Shown: positions 26,530 through 35,697, counted from the first letter of the stretch. The stretch: DNA of 64,000 bases from Nitratireductor sp. (GCA_020637805.1 JACKJU010000011.1:53190-117189); one strand, 5' to 3'. Program-made: numbers and translations. The notes: a model not told the origin generated them from the letters alone.

Positions 26530-27465
26530 TTATTCCAGTATCTGATGAATCACGCCTTCGCTGAGCAGCAACTGCAGGGGCGGGTACCACATGCCGGAGG
26601 GTGGCGCGTGGTGCATCTGTTCGATGAAGGCGGCGCTCACACCGGCCTGGAGATACAGTTCGGCATCCTTGCGCTCTTCTGCCTTGCTGTCGGTGAAAAT
26701 GCTGATGCCAGCCAGCCGGTACTGGTGAAATCCGAGCCTGGCGCCATCCGCGATGCGTCTTGTCCGGCCGCCGATGAAGGCAGTGGTGCAGGCGGAGTAG
26801 CAGAAGCTCGGGACCATGGTGTCCATGCCGTTTTCGCCGATCACCTTGGCGATGCCGCGCGCCTCGTAGATGTTGCCGCCATCACTCTCGAGCACGACTG
26901 TGCGGACACCCGGATTGCGTTTCAGGAACGAGCGCAGATTGCGGGTGATGCCGGGATCGAGCGAGCCGGAAATGGTCATTTCATCCGAGCCCTGGACGGT
27001 GTCGAGACGGTAGCCGCCGCTTTCGCCACCCGCCGAGACCTCAACGATCTCGCGCTGGGGAGGGGCGAACTGGAAAGCGGGCAAGGCCTGCAGGATCGTT
27101 ATCCAGAACCCGGCAAGAAGAGCCGCCTGGGCACCCCAGACGGAAGCCTGTGAGCCGCGCTCGGCAAGCCACCGTTCGCCCGCCCGCAAAACGCCGACTG
27201 CCTGCCACACAAACAGAATGCCGTGGAAGAACACCGCCGCAGCGACGGCGAGCCGCCAGTCGAGCGGGGTAGAGGGAACAGCCTTCATGACGTTCAGTGG
27301 CGGGGTCATGAATTCCTGAACGCCGATTATCGCGGCACGCAATAGCACGAAGTTCACCCAGAACGACCAGGCAAAACCCTGGCGGCCCTGCCAGTGCGAG
27401 GCGATGTACTCGCCCGCCGCCGCGAACACTCCGGTTCCGGCGCGCTTTGTGCTGCTGTCATTCAT
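26530..27465 (-). CDS. Membrane protein with ClpP/crotonase-like serine protease domain
   Basis: 311 residues from the ATG ending at 27465 (MNDSSTKRAG). The N-terminal half has about four hydrophobic segments (FWVNFVLLRAAIIGVQEF, LAVAAAVFFHGILFVWQAVGVL, ALLAGFWITILQAL). The C-terminal half resembles the COG3904 periplasmic ClpP-like proteins: VVLESDGGNIYEARGIAKVI, then CYSACTTAFIGG with a candidate nucleophile Ser, and LGFHQYR with a candidate His, in the order and spacing of ClpP Ser and His. Substrate is unknown. The gene is leftward and ends near the convergent beta-barrel gene; lsrB lies 114 bases upstream on the same strand. Confidence 0.8.
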   Translation of the reverse strand: MNDSSTKRAGTGVFAAAGEYIASHWQGRQGFAWSFWVNFVLLRAAIIGVQEFMTPPLNVMKAVPSTPLDWRLAVAAAVFFHGILFVWQAVGVLRAGERWLAERGSQASVWGAQAALLAGFWITILQALPAFQFAPPQREIVEVSAGGESGGYRLDTVQGSDEMTISGSLDPGITRNLRSFLKRNPGVRTVVLESDGGNIYEARGIAKVIGENGMDTMVPSFCYSACTTAFIGGRTRRIADGARLGFHQYRLAGISIFTDSKAEERKDAELYLQAGVSAAFIEQMHHAPPSGMWYPPLQLLLSEGVIHQILE

Positions 27466-27579
27466 TCCGTACTGTCTTGCCAATGGCCAAACGCTCAGGG
27501 GAGAGGATAGGGCAAGCACAGGTGTGCAGACAACCGTGAACAATTCACGTCTGCGGCATGACGGCAGTCATGCGCGCGG

Positions 27580-28470
27580 TCAGTAGTCCCAGTTGCGCGA
27601 CTTGGAGACGAGGAAATCCCTGAAGGCGGTCAGTTTCGCCGATCCGCGCATGGACTGCGGATAACAGAAATAGGTGTCGAAGCTCGGCACGTCGGCACTC
27701 TGCAGGAGTTGAACCAGCTTGTGGCTGTGGTCAACGATGTAGTCGGGGAGGATCGCCAGGCCTGCGCCGCCCTCGCAGATCTTGCGCAAGGCGATGAGGT
27801 TGTCGATTTCGAGCACCGGCGTGCGGGGCCTGGAATCCTGCCTGCCTGCGGTCTTCAGCCAGTTCATGTCCTGCAGGTACTGGGGGGCGCTATCGCCGAA
27901 GGCGAGGATGCGGTGGTTGTCGAGGTCGGCAATGCTCTGGGGCTGGCCGTGTTCCTTGAGATAACCCGGCGAGGCGTAGAGGTGGAAATGCACGGTGAAC
28001 AGCTTGCGCTGGATAAGATCGGACTGGCTAGGCTGGCGCAGCCGGATCGCGCAATCGGCCTGCCGTGTGGCAAGATCCAGTTCCTCGTTGACGAGGTTTA
28101 TCTCCAGATGGACGTCCGGGTAGAGTTCGATAAATTCATGAACCCTGCTGGCCAGCCAGGCGGAGCCAAGTCCAACCGTGGTGGTAAGTTTCAGCTTGCC
28201 CTCGGGCCGCTCGGTCGACTCGGTCAGCTTGTTCTTGACGGCATCGAGCTTGAGCAGGACGTCATGGACCGTGCGGTAGAGCGTCTCGCCCTGTTCGGTG
28301 AGAATCAGGCCGCGCGCATGCCGCGAGAAGAGGGGAACATTCAGTTCCCCCTCCAGTGCGCTGATCTGGCGCGAAATGGCAGATTGGCTCAGGTTGAGCA
28401 GGTTCGCCGCATGGGTAAAGCTTCCGGCGTCTGCGACGGAATGAAAAATTCTGAGCTTGTCCCAGTCCAT
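27580..28470 (-). CDS. lsrB: LysR-family regulator, LsrB/VtlR type
   Basis: LysR-type transcriptional regulator of 296 residues. The beginning MDWDKLRIFHSVADAGSFTHAA, the helix-turn-helix LNLSQSAISRQISALEG, and the end PSFDTYFCYPQSMRGSAKLTAFRDFLVSKSRNW match my memory of Sinorhizobium LsrB and Brucella VtlR almost throughout. In Sinorhizobium lsrB lies next to trxB and controls redox and symbiosis genes; Brucella VtlR activates AbcR-type small RNAs and small proteins. Here it follows trxB by 35 bases, so the two are probably one transcript. Target genes in this organism are not visible. Confidence 0.92.
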   Translation of the reverse strand: MDWDKLRIFHSVADAGSFTHAANLLNLSQSAISRQISALEGELNVPLFSRHARGLILTEQGETLYRTVHDVLLKLDAVKNKLTESTERPEGKLKLTTTVGLGSAWLASRVHEFIELYPDVHLEINLVNEELDLATRQADCAIRLRQPSQSDLIQRKLFTVHFHLYASPGYLKEHGQPQSIADLDNHRILAFGDSAPQYLQDMNWLKTAGRQDSRPRTPVLEIDNLIALRKICEGGAGLAILPDYIVDHSHKLVQLLQSADVPSFDTYFCYPQSMRGSAKLTAFRDFLVSKSRNWDY

Positions 28471-28505
28471 GATTTCCCCTCAGTTGGACGGGTGGGAAAA
28501 CGCGC

Positions 28506-29477
28506 TTACTCCGCGGCTTCCTCGATCGATTCCTGGGCGGCAATATAGCGTTCCGCCTCAAGCGCGGCCATGCACCCCATGCCAGCCGCCGTTACGGCCT
28601 GCCGGTAGATGTCGTCGGTAATGTCGCCCGCGGCGAAGACGCCTGGCACCTCGGTGGCGGTGGAATCGGGTGCAGTCCATAGATATCCCGAAGGCTTCTT
28701 CTTCAACTGGCCCTCGAACAGTTCGGTCTGCGGAGCATGCCCGATGGCCACGAACACGCCATCGACCTCGATATCCGTGACCTGGCCAGTTTTGGTGTTC
28801 TTGAGTTTCGCACCGGTGACGGCAGGCGGCATGCTCTCCTTGCCCGTCACTTCCTCAAGCGTGTGATTCCACATGATGTCGACATTGTCTCGGGCGAACA
28901 GGCGCTCGGCCAGGATCTTCTCCGAGCGGAATTCCTCGCGGCGGTGTACGACCGTCACCTTGCTGGCAATGTGCGAAAGATAGAGCGCTTCCTCCACGGC
29001 GGAGTTGCCGCCGCCGATGACGAGCACGTGCTTGCCGCGATAGAAGAATCCATCGCAAGTGGCGCAAGCGGAAACGCCGAAGCCCATGAATTTCTGTTCC
29101 GAGGGAATGCCCAGCCACTTGGCCTTGGCACCGGTTGCGATGATGAGCGCATCGGCTGTCCAGCTGTTGCCGGAGTCGCAGGAAATCGCGAAGGGGCGCA
29201 CAGACAGGTCGACCTTGGTCACGTAGTCGTTGACGATGTTGGCGCCAACGTTCTCAGCCTGCTTGAGCATCTGCTCCATCATCCACGGCCCCTGGACCGG
29301 ATCGGCATAGCCCGGATAGTTCTCGACCTCGGTCGTGATCATCAACTGGCCACCCTGTTCGAGCCCGGCAATGAGGACGGGTTCGAGCATGGCGCGCGCC
29401 GCATAGATGGCGGCAGTGTAGCCTGCCGGGCCCGAGCCGATGATGAGAACTTTTGCGTGTTTTGAAGTTGCGCTCAT
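28506..29477 (-). CDS. trxB: Thioredoxin-disulfide reductase
   Basis: FAD- and NADPH-dependent reductase of thioredoxin, 323 residues from the ATG ending at 29477 (MSATSKHAKVLIIG). FAD-binding IIGSGPAGYTAAIYAARA, the redox-active CATCDGFFYRG, the NADPH-binding VIGGGNSAVEEALYLS and the C-terminal GVFAAGDITDDIYRQ are all present. Two upstream ATGs are open; AGGATG eight bases before the chosen start supports it. lsrB follows on the same transcript. Confidence 0.96.
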   Translation of the reverse strand: MSATSKHAKVLIIGSGPAGYTAAIYAARAMLEPVLIAGLEQGGQLMITTEVENYPGYADPVQGPWMMEQMLKQAENVGANIVNDYVTKVDLSVRPFAISCDSGNSWTADALIIATGAKAKWLGIPSEQKFMGFGVSACATCDGFFYRGKHVLVIGGGNSAVEEALYLSHIASKVTVVHRREEFRSEKILAERLFARDNVDIMWNHTLEEVTGKESMPPAVTGAKLKNTKTGQVTDIEVDGVFVAIGHAPQTELFEGQLKKKPSGYLWTAPDSTATEVPGVFAAGDITDDIYRQAVTAAGMGCMAALEAERYIAAQESIEEAAE

Positions 29478-29722
29478 GGTTGGCATCCTGTCGCTTGTCC
29501 TGACCTGCAAAGTAAGGTTTCAGAGGGGGCGATTACAAGGCTTGGCACGGTTTCTTGTCGGGGATAAGGCCCGATATGCACCGATTTGCTACCTGCCTTT
29601 GTGGAGTTTGGGCAACAAGTCATGCCGGACCTTCCGGACGGGCGGTTGCGGGCTTTGTTTGATCCTTTGCCGGTGGTAAGGAAACGGGCAACAAATCCGA
29701 GGGGCAGGTACAGGAATTTCCG

Positions 29723-30574
29723 ATGACTGAGAGCCGCAAGGTCAAGTCGGGTGGGGGCAAACCGGGCGAAAGCGGCGCCGGCGGCGAAAAGGCCCCGGTG
29801 ACGATTGCCTGCATCAAATGGGGCGTGAAGTTTCCGCCATATTATGTGAACCGGCTCTATGCGGGCGTGAAACGCCACATGGACCGGCCTTTCCGTTTCG
29901 TCTGCTATACCGAACATCCCGAAGGCATTCGCGAAGAGGTGGAGACCTATCCGCTGCCGGTTGTTCCCTTCGAGGATGCCATGGTCACGGCCATGACCAC
30001 GGGAAAACGCCGTGGGGCGTGGCGCAAGGTCACGATCATGCAGTCGGGCGAGGCAGATATCCACGGACCGACCCTGATCATGGACCTGGACGTGGTGGTG
30101 ACCGGGCCCCTGGGCGACTTGTTCGACCATGCACCGGGCAAGGTATGCATGGGCCGCGACTGGCTGGAGAAGCGGCGCAGGCGGATTGGCGGCCATGGCT
30201 CCGTGCTGCGCATCGACCCGGACCTGCACAGCTACCTGTTCGATGGGTTTGGCGAATACATTACCCACGACCTGCGCTGGAAGGGCGAGCAGAAATACAC
30301 TTCCATGACCGCCTACAACCGCGGTGACCTGGAATATTTCCCGGATGGCTGGATCTGTTCGTTCAAGCGCCAGTCGATACCCTACTTCCCGATGAATTTC
30401 GTGACCCGTCCGAAACTGCCGGAAAACTGCCGGGTAATGTGCTTCCACGGTACGCCGAAGATGGAAGAGGCTCTGGTGGGCGATTGCCCGAAATTCCGCT
30501 ACCGCACGCGCCCGGCGCCTTGGTTGCGTGACCTCTGGCTCGACGAGGGCGAGAAGGACTGGATGCCTGCCTGA
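29723..30574 (+). CDS. Glycosyltransferase-like protein of unknown specificity
   Basis: 283 residues. After a flexible Gly/Lys/Ser-rich N-terminus, VTIACIKWGVKFPPYYVNRLYAGVKRHM and FRFVCYTEHPEGI resemble the first strand and helix of GT-A type glycosyltransferases; LIMDLDVVVTGPL near residue 115 supplies a DxD-like metal site, and MTAYNRGDLEYFPDGWICSFKR and VMCFHGTPK follow the pattern of bacterial hypothetical GT8/GT-A-like proteins. Sugar donor and acceptor are unknown. It is tail-to-tail with a sulfotransferase gene, which together suggest surface-glycan decoration. Confidence 0.7.
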   Translation: MTESRKVKSGGGKPGESGAGGEKAPVTIACIKWGVKFPPYYVNRLYAGVKRHMDRPFRFVCYTEHPEGIREEVETYPLPVVPFEDAMVTAMTTGKRRGAWRKVTIMQSGEADIHGPTLIMDLDVVVTGPLGDLFDHAPGKVCMGRDWLEKRRRRIGGHGSVLRIDPDLHSYLFDGFGEYITHDLRWKGEQKYTSMTAYNRGDLEYFPDGWICSFKRQSIPYFPMNFVTRPKLPENCRVMCFHGTPKMEEALVGDCPKFRYRTRPAPWLRDLWLDEGEKDWMPA

Positions 30575-30633
30575 TTGCGGTACTGTTCACTCCGGGCAGG
30601 CAGAACCGGAATTTCTCGCAAGCCTGTTGTGCC

Positions 30634-31455
30634 TTATCCGGCGGTGTAGCCCAGCGCGGCGTAGTCGCGGGCGTAGATTTTCGCGATCCTTGAAGCGGTA
30701 TCGGGCGTCAGGAGCACCTTTTTGCCAGGATGCACGCCGTGCTCACGATGGAATGCGATGATTTCCGTGTTGGGCGTATCGGGGGTGATTTGAGCGCCCG
30801 CGCCGCCCTTGCTCGTGGGCGATTGCTGGCGCCGGTTATCCAGGAAAAAATCGCGCTTGCCACCCGTCAGCGGGACAAGTTCGTTGAAGCGCTCGTTGAT
30901 TTCCTCAAGCTTGATCAGGTGATCGATACGGTGCCGGTCGACGATCCTGGACTGGCGTATCCAGTGCGGATTGACGTTGTCGAGATCGGCCGTCGAAAGC
31001 CAGTCGAGGAACTGGTTGAAGGTGATCGTTTCACCGGGCGAGGCCGCATGGACAACCTCGCGGACCCAGGGCTTGTTGACGTCCTCGCCGCAGAACTTGT
31101 CGTAGAAGGCGCTGACAAGGCGCGACGCCGGATCACGGGTCACGAGTATCGAAGGCCAGCGTTCACGTTCTGCCGTTGCGCGAAAGCGGCTGCTCACGTG
31201 TTTCTCGTAACTTCTTGAAAGCAGGCGCACATCGGTGCTTGGCAGATCGTGGCCGTCGCGCAGGATGGCAAGGGTGAGAGACGGGCGCGTGAGAAAGCGG
31301 GCATAGAGCGCCGGGCCGTACAGGCTGAACTCCGTGAACGGGTTCAGCCGGTTTTCGAACAGGCCAAGCGTATCGAAAAACCACAGGCGAAGCGTGGTAC
31401 CGCCGCACTTGGAATTGGTGTGCAGAACGAATTTGCGCCTGGGGTTGATCAGCAT
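30634..31455 (-). CDS. Sulfotransferase family 2 protein
   Basis: 273 residues. FVLHTNSKCGGTTLRLWFFDTLG at the N-terminus fits the 5'-phosphosulfate-binding loop (PKxGxT-like), and ILVTRDPASRLVSAFYDKFCGE is the 3'-phosphate-binding motif with Arg and Ser of PAPS-dependent sulfotransferases. The middle section (FNQFLDWLSTADLDNVNPHWIRQSRIV) and C-terminal IAKIYARDYAALGY are typical of the family-2 (carbohydrate) group. Likely sulfates a polysaccharide or glycolipid; the neighbour is a glycosyltransferase-like gene. The start at MLINPRRKF is the first ATG of the frame. Confidence 0.82.
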   Translation of the reverse strand: MLINPRRKFVLHTNSKCGGTTLRLWFFDTLGLFENRLNPFTEFSLYGPALYARFLTRPSLTLAILRDGHDLPSTDVRLLSRSYEKHVSSRFRATAERERWPSILVTRDPASRLVSAFYDKFCGEDVNKPWVREVVHAASPGETITFNQFLDWLSTADLDNVNPHWIRQSRIVDRHRIDHLIKLEEINERFNELVPLTGGKRDFFLDNRRQQSPTSKGGAGAQITPDTPNTEIIAFHREHGVHPGKKVLLTPDTASRIAKIYARDYAALGYTAG

Positions 31456-31571
31456 GGCAGATGCTCAAGCGCTCCTTCGGCGGTCCCGCCTCGTCTGCGG
31501 CGCGGTAAAGCGGCGGCGGGGAGGGTGCCCCCCGCCATTGTTCCTGCCGGCGTTGATGCCGGCTGGCCGCT

Positions 31572-32045
31572 TCAGATGAACTTCACTTCGAGGATCTCGT
31601 AGGCGCGCGCACCGCCCGGTGCTGCAACCTCGACGGAATCGCCCTCCGCCTTGCCGATGAGCGCGCGCGCGATCGGCGAGGAGATGGAGATCTTGCCAGA
31701 CTTCACGTCCGCTTCCTGGTCGCCGACGATCTGGTAGGTCTTTTCCTCGTCCGTGTCCTCGTCGACCAGCTTCACGGTCGCGCCGAACTTGATCGTGCCG
31801 CCGGAAAGCTTGGTCACGTCGATCACATCGGCGCGCGACAGCAGGTCTTCCAGCTCGGAAATGCGGCCCTCATTGTGGCTCTGCTGCTCCTTGGCGGCAT
31901 GATATTCGGCGTTTTCCGAGAGGTCGCCATGGGCGCGGGCCTCGGAGATGGCGGCAATGATGTTTGGGCGGTCTTCCGACTGGCGGCGCTTAAGTTCCGC
32001 CTCCAGCATCTGGTGGCCAGCCGGGGTCATCGGTACTTTTTCCAT
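31572..32045 (-). CDS. greA: Transcription elongation factor GreA
   Basis: Rescues backtracked RNA polymerase by stimulating transcript cleavage. 157 residues: N-terminal coiled coil (MEKVPMTPAGHQMLEAELKRR) with the acidic tip in ARAHGDLSENAEYHAAKEQQ, and the C-terminal FKBP-like domain (ISISSPIARALIGKAEGDSVEV). The Asp and Glu of the tip loop (GDLSENAEY) are in place. GGCTGAAA precedes the ATG. The 5' leader contains a terminator-like hairpin. In rhizobia greA is often near carB, which is 6 kb away here. Confidence 0.97.
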   Translation of the reverse strand: MEKVPMTPAGHQMLEAELKRRQSEDRPNIIAAISEARAHGDLSENAEYHAAKEQQSHNEGRISELEDLLSRADVIDVTKLSGGTIKFGATVKLVDEDTDEEKTYQIVGDQEADVKSGKISISSPIARALIGKAEGDSVEVAAPGGARAYEILEVKFI

Positions 32046-32102
32046 TTTCAGCCCTTGAATTTAGCGAGCGGCGGGGTTGGCCCCGTCCGCCAGGGAATTT
32101 GA

Positions 32103-32141
32103 CAAAAAGAAAACGACCCCCAGACCAATGCCTCAGGGCCG
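32103..32141 (-). promoter_or_regulatory. Terminator-like hairpin in the greA leader
   Basis: On the minus strand CGGCCC (32141-32136) can pair with GGGTCG (32119-32114), followed at once by TTTTCTTTTTG. It lies about 60 bases before the greA start. E. coli greA has a leader terminator that yields the GraL RNA; a similar arrangement is inferred here, but the stem is only six pairs with one G-U. Confidence 0.4.
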
Positions 32142-32219
32142 CTCGAAATCGAGTTTTCGGTGCATTTATAACATATTTCGCCAAGATTTCACTTGTTTTT
32201 TGAAACCGGCTGATTTGGC

Positions 32220-33596
32220 ATGCGCGCCATGAAACCGCGCACCAAACCCATCACCATTTCAGAACCCGTCCGCTTTCACGACCCGCTTCCAGAGGCGGTG
32301 GATGTGGCCGTCATCGGTGCAGGCGTGATCGGCATCTGCGCGGCGCTGGAAATGGCAAGGCGCGGGCTTTCCGTGCTGGTGGCTGAAAAGGGCCGCGTGG
32401 CTGGCGAACAGTCCTCGCGCAACTGGGGCTGGATACGCCAGCATGGCCGCGATGAGGCCGAACTGCCCGTGATGATGGAGGCAACGCGGCTGTGGGAGGA
32501 GCATGACCGCGCTACCGGCGGCAAGACAGGGTTTACTCGCGGCGGCATCATGTACCTGGCGAGCAGCCGCGAGAAGCTGGACGAGCGCGCCCAATGGCTG
32601 GAAGTCGCCGAGCGCCATGGCCTCGACACGCATCTTCTCGAAAAGGACGACCTGGAGCGGCTGTTCAACCGGCATTCCAACACGGCGCGCGGGCGCGACT
32701 GGGCAGGGGCGGCGTTCACGCCCTCCGATGCCCGTGCCGAGCCATGGCAGGCAGTTCCAGCCCTGGCAGAGCTGGCGCAGGGCGAGGGCGTATCGATCCG
32801 CGAGAACTGCGCTGCCCGCGCGATCTCAAGCGCGGGCGGCAAGGTGACCGGCATCATGACGGAAGACGGGCCGGTGCGCTGCGAGCAGGTGGTGGTGGCT
32901 GCCGGCGCATGGTCCTCGCTGTTCCTGCAGCGGCACGGCATATCGATCCCGCAGCTTTCCGTGCGCTCTACGGTAAGCCGGACCGCGCCGATGGCGGAGG
33001 TGTTTGCGGGCAACGGTGCCGACGAGACGCTTGCCTTCAGGCGGCGCGCCGATGGCGGCTACACGATCTCGATTTCCAATTTCCATGATCTCTACCTGGG
33101 GCCGGATGCATTCCGCCATTTCTTCAAGTGGCTGCCGGTTGCCAAGGAGCACTGGCACGAGACACGGCTGAAACTTTCCTCGCCCGCGCACTGGCCTGAC
33201 CACTGGTTCACCAAGCGGCGCTGGGCGGAGGACGAGGCAAGCCCGTTCGAGTTCTGCCGGGTGCTGGAGCCGGAACCCGAGATGAACCGGCAGGAAGCCC
33301 TGCGCGATGAATTCGCCCAACGGTTTCCTGCCCTTGGCAAGCCGGAACTCCTGAATTCGTGGGCCGGGATGATCGACGCCATGCCGGACGTGGTGCCGAT
33401 CGTCGACCGGGTGCCGGCGCTTGACGGGCTGATCCTTGCCACCGGCATGAGCGGCCACGGCTTCGGCATCGGGCCGGGTTTCGGCAAGATCATCGCCCAG
33501 ATGGCGGCGGGCCAGACCGTGGCGCATGACATGACCCGCTTCCGCTTCTCGCGCTTTTCGGACGGGTCGAAAATCGTGCCCGGCCCGGCGATCTGA
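32220..33596 (+). CDS. FAD-dependent oxidoreductase (DadA/glycine oxidase type)
   Basis: 458 residues (or 455 from the ATG at 32229). The N-terminal dinucleotide-binding VDVAVIGAGVIGICAALEMARRGLSVLVAEKGRVAGEQSSRNWGWIRQHGRD is characteristic of DAO-family amine oxidases, and the C-terminal LILATGMSGHGFGIGPGFGKIIAQMAAG closes the FAD site. RxHGRD matches the covalent-flavin region of some relatives, but covalent binding cannot be judged. Substrate is probably a D-amino acid or N-methyl amino acid. The alpha/beta hydrolase gene follows 22 bases on, likely one transcript. Confidence 0.88.
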   Translation: MRAMKPRTKPITISEPVRFHDPLPEAVDVAVIGAGVIGICAALEMARRGLSVLVAEKGRVAGEQSSRNWGWIRQHGRDEAELPVMMEATRLWEEHDRATGGKTGFTRGGIMYLASSREKLDERAQWLEVAERHGLDTHLLEKDDLERLFNRHSNTARGRDWAGAAFTPSDARAEPWQAVPALAELAQGEGVSIRENCAARAISSAGGKVTGIMTEDGPVRCEQVVVAAGAWSSLFLQRHGISIPQLSVRSTVSRTAPMAEVFAGNGADETLAFRRRADGGYTISISNFHDLYLGPDAFRHFFKWLPVAKEHWHETRLKLSSPAHWPDHWFTKRRWAEDEASPFEFCRVLEPEPEMNRQEALRDEFAQRFPALGKPELLNSWAGMIDAMPDVVPIVDRVPALDGLILATGMSGHGFGIGPGFGKIIAQMAAGQTVAHDMTRFRFSRFSDGSKIVPGPAI

Positions 33597-33618
33597 TTTA
33601 ATCCTGGAGGAGGAAGAA

Positions 33619-34311
33619 ATGGCGGCAACCCTTGTTCTGGTGCCTGGCCTCTTGTGCGACGAAACAGTGTGGCAGCCGCTGGTCGCGGCGCTGCCCGAAG
33701 GTACGCAATATCACGTGGCCAGGATCGATACGCAGGAGACAATTCCCCAGATGGCGCGCGACACGCTGGCTGCCGTGGAGGGCCCGCTGATGGTGGCTGG
33801 CCATTCGCTTGGCGGGCGCGTGGCGCTCGAAATGTGGCGGCAGGCGCCTGAGCGCATCGAGCGGATCGCACTACTCGATACCGGCGTGCATCCCTTTGTG
33901 GAAGGTGAGCAGATCAAGCGGCTGCAGCGGGTGCAGATGGCCCATGACAAGGGCATGCAGGCGCTGGCCGACGACTGGCTGCCGCCCTTCGTTCACGCGC
34001 CGAACCGCGCCGACACGGCGATGATGGCAGCACTGACCGAAATGGTGCTGCGCAAGACGCCGGAAATCCACGAGCGCCAGATCATGGCGCTGATCAACCG
34101 GCCGGATGCCAGCGCCGTACTGGCGACCATCGATGTTCCGGCGCTGGTGCTGACCGGTGAACACGACACCTGGAGCCCGCCGCACCAAGTTCGCGAAATC
34201 GCCGATGCGATGCCGGATGCGGAACTGGTGATCGTGGACGATGCCGGCCACTTCTGCCCGCTGGAAAAGCCGGACGTGGTGACGGCGGCGTTGTTGAAGT
34301 GGATGGGGTGA
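33619..34311 (+). CDS. Alpha/beta hydrolase
   Basis: 230 residues with the classical fold: oxyanion region LVLVPGLLCDETVW, nucleophile elbow VAGHSLGGRVA (Ser about residue 61), acid LTGEHDTWSPP and His DDAGHFCPLE. A strong GGAGGAGGAAG precedes the ATG. The cap region (residues 100-150) is helical and short. Esterase or lactonase activity is plausible; no substrate can be named. Follows the FAD oxidoreductase gene, presumably in the same operon. Confidence 0.9.
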   Translation: MAATLVLVPGLLCDETVWQPLVAALPEGTQYHVARIDTQETIPQMARDTLAAVEGPLMVAGHSLGGRVALEMWRQAPERIERIALLDTGVHPFVEGEQIKRLQRVQMAHDKGMQALADDWLPPFVHAPNRADTAMMAALTEMVLRKTPEIHERQIMALINRPDASAVLATIDVPALVLTGEHDTWSPPHQVREIADAMPDAELVIVDDAGHFCPLEKPDVVTAALLKWMG

Positions 34312-34664
34312 GGGGGATTGGGGGCAATCCGAAGCGAGAAAACGGCCCTTTCCTGCCGTCCGAGGCCCACCTCCGATGCTGCGATGCGGCCCGTCGAACC
34401 GGACCTTGGTGCGCCGCGCAGCATGTTTGAAAAGCGAATTCACACAACGCGGACAAAGTGACCGAGTCTGTATCAGTGCGAACCGGAAAGTTGGGCGGGC
34501 TTTCTGACGAGGGTCAAAAACGGTTTTTTTTTGGCAAGGGACAGAAACGTATGAGTTTTGGCTGCAGAGCAACAGGTGAATTCTGTTTCGAGGTCTGCCG
34601 GACCAAAGATGGAGCCATGGGCTGGCTCCCAGCAAGCCTCGTGTTCTTCGCGCCAATACTCATT
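34312..34664. other. Gene-free stretch before the pseudogene cluster
   Basis: 353 bases in which I find no coding remnant. It has a T9 run after AAAACGG near 34523-34535 but no matching stem. It marks the left edge of the decayed oxidative-stress cluster. Confidence 0.4.
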
Positions 34665-35590
34665 TCAAGACAAGCTGGTCGGCATGGTTAAGGACGCCGC
34701 GCCGCGCATGCGGATCGACAATCTTGCGGAACACCGTTTTTTGCGCTTATATAAAGTCTTTCGCCAGGCCAGGATCACCTGGCGCGGGCGAACGCATCCA
34801 CAAAGGGCGTCAACGTTGACATCGCTATAGGCAACGACACCAGCCTCAACCGCAAGATCGGGCAGAGCGTGATCCCCAGCCCTTCGGGAAACCATGCCAG
34901 TCAGCGTTGTCAGGCTGGTCGCGGTAAAGCTCTCGTCCTGCCCCGCGGTTCAAGGGCGAGGAAAGGCGGATCCGCGTGACGTTGGCGGCAATGCCCCTTT
35001 CCAGCAACATCAACTCGCCCGATTGCACGAAATGCGTTTCAAGCCTCGCCCGCCCAGTCCGACAGGGCGGCCAGGTGTTCGTCAGACCTCGAACAACAGC
35101 TCGTATTCAAGTCCGCCGATGTCGAACGGCAGCGCGATCGTGGATCAGGTCGAGACGCCCCTCGTTCAGCCCAGCAATCAGGCTTTTGTGTCAATTCCTG
35201 AAGCGCAGGAAGAACCGCAGGTCAGGAAAAAACCGTGCGCAGGTCAGGCCAAGCATTGCGGGATCAGAAGGGCCGATGGTCGGAATCGCGCCTGGCCGCA
35301 GATCGCCTTGGCCGGGCGCAGATGCGCGGCCGCGACCTCTTCGATTTCCCGGGCCGACAGCAGCACCGCGATGCGCGTCCGTCCGTCATTTCCTTGCGGG
35401 CGGCTCTGCAACATGACGCTGCGTTTGGTTCTTTTCGACCAGGCTGACGCCGGCAACCGGTCCTCAATTCCCTTTAATCCCCGCGCTCAGGGTCGCTGGG
35501 TCACAAAGCATATTTCAGCCGCACGCGAGAAGTTCGTGTGCGGGCAAGTTCTTCAGGAAGCGCAACTGGCCGTTCGGAAGAAGTACATAT
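34665..35590 (-). pseudogene. Decayed OxyR-type LysR regulator
   Basis: Fragments in different minus-strand frames line up in order with OxyR-like regulators: QLRFLKNLPAHE, then (frame change) AEICFVTQ, (change) TLSAGIK, RLPASAWSKRTKRSVML, RARAVLLSAREIEEVAAA-like, IPTIGP, DLRFFL, LIAGLNEGRLDLI-like, and ALPDLAVEAGVVAYSDVNVDAL with RQVILAWRKT at the C-terminus. At least six frame changes and internal stops are needed, so the gene is dead. It was divergent from the peroxiredoxin relic, the usual oxyR-ahpC layout, and lies head to head with it across an AT-rich promoter region. Confidence 0.8.
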
Positions 35591-35625
35591 AGATTTCCTC
35601 TATTATTATTAAGTGTTATTATTGA
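35589..35625. promoter_or_regulatory. Relic OxyR-type operator between oxyR and peroxiredoxin pseudogenes
   Basis: ATAG (35589-35592), seven bases, CTAT (35600-35603), seven bases, AAGT (35611-35614), seven bases, TTGA (35622-35625). The first half matches the OxyR consensus ATAG-N7-CTAT exactly and the tetrad spacing continues into a degenerate second half. It lies just upstream of both relic genes. Confidence 0.5.
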
Positions 35626-35697
35626 CTTTCCTCTTATTCGGCAGCCCTCAGGGCCTCTGTCTCATCGGAACCAACAACCCTTCCAAGGAGAGACAAG

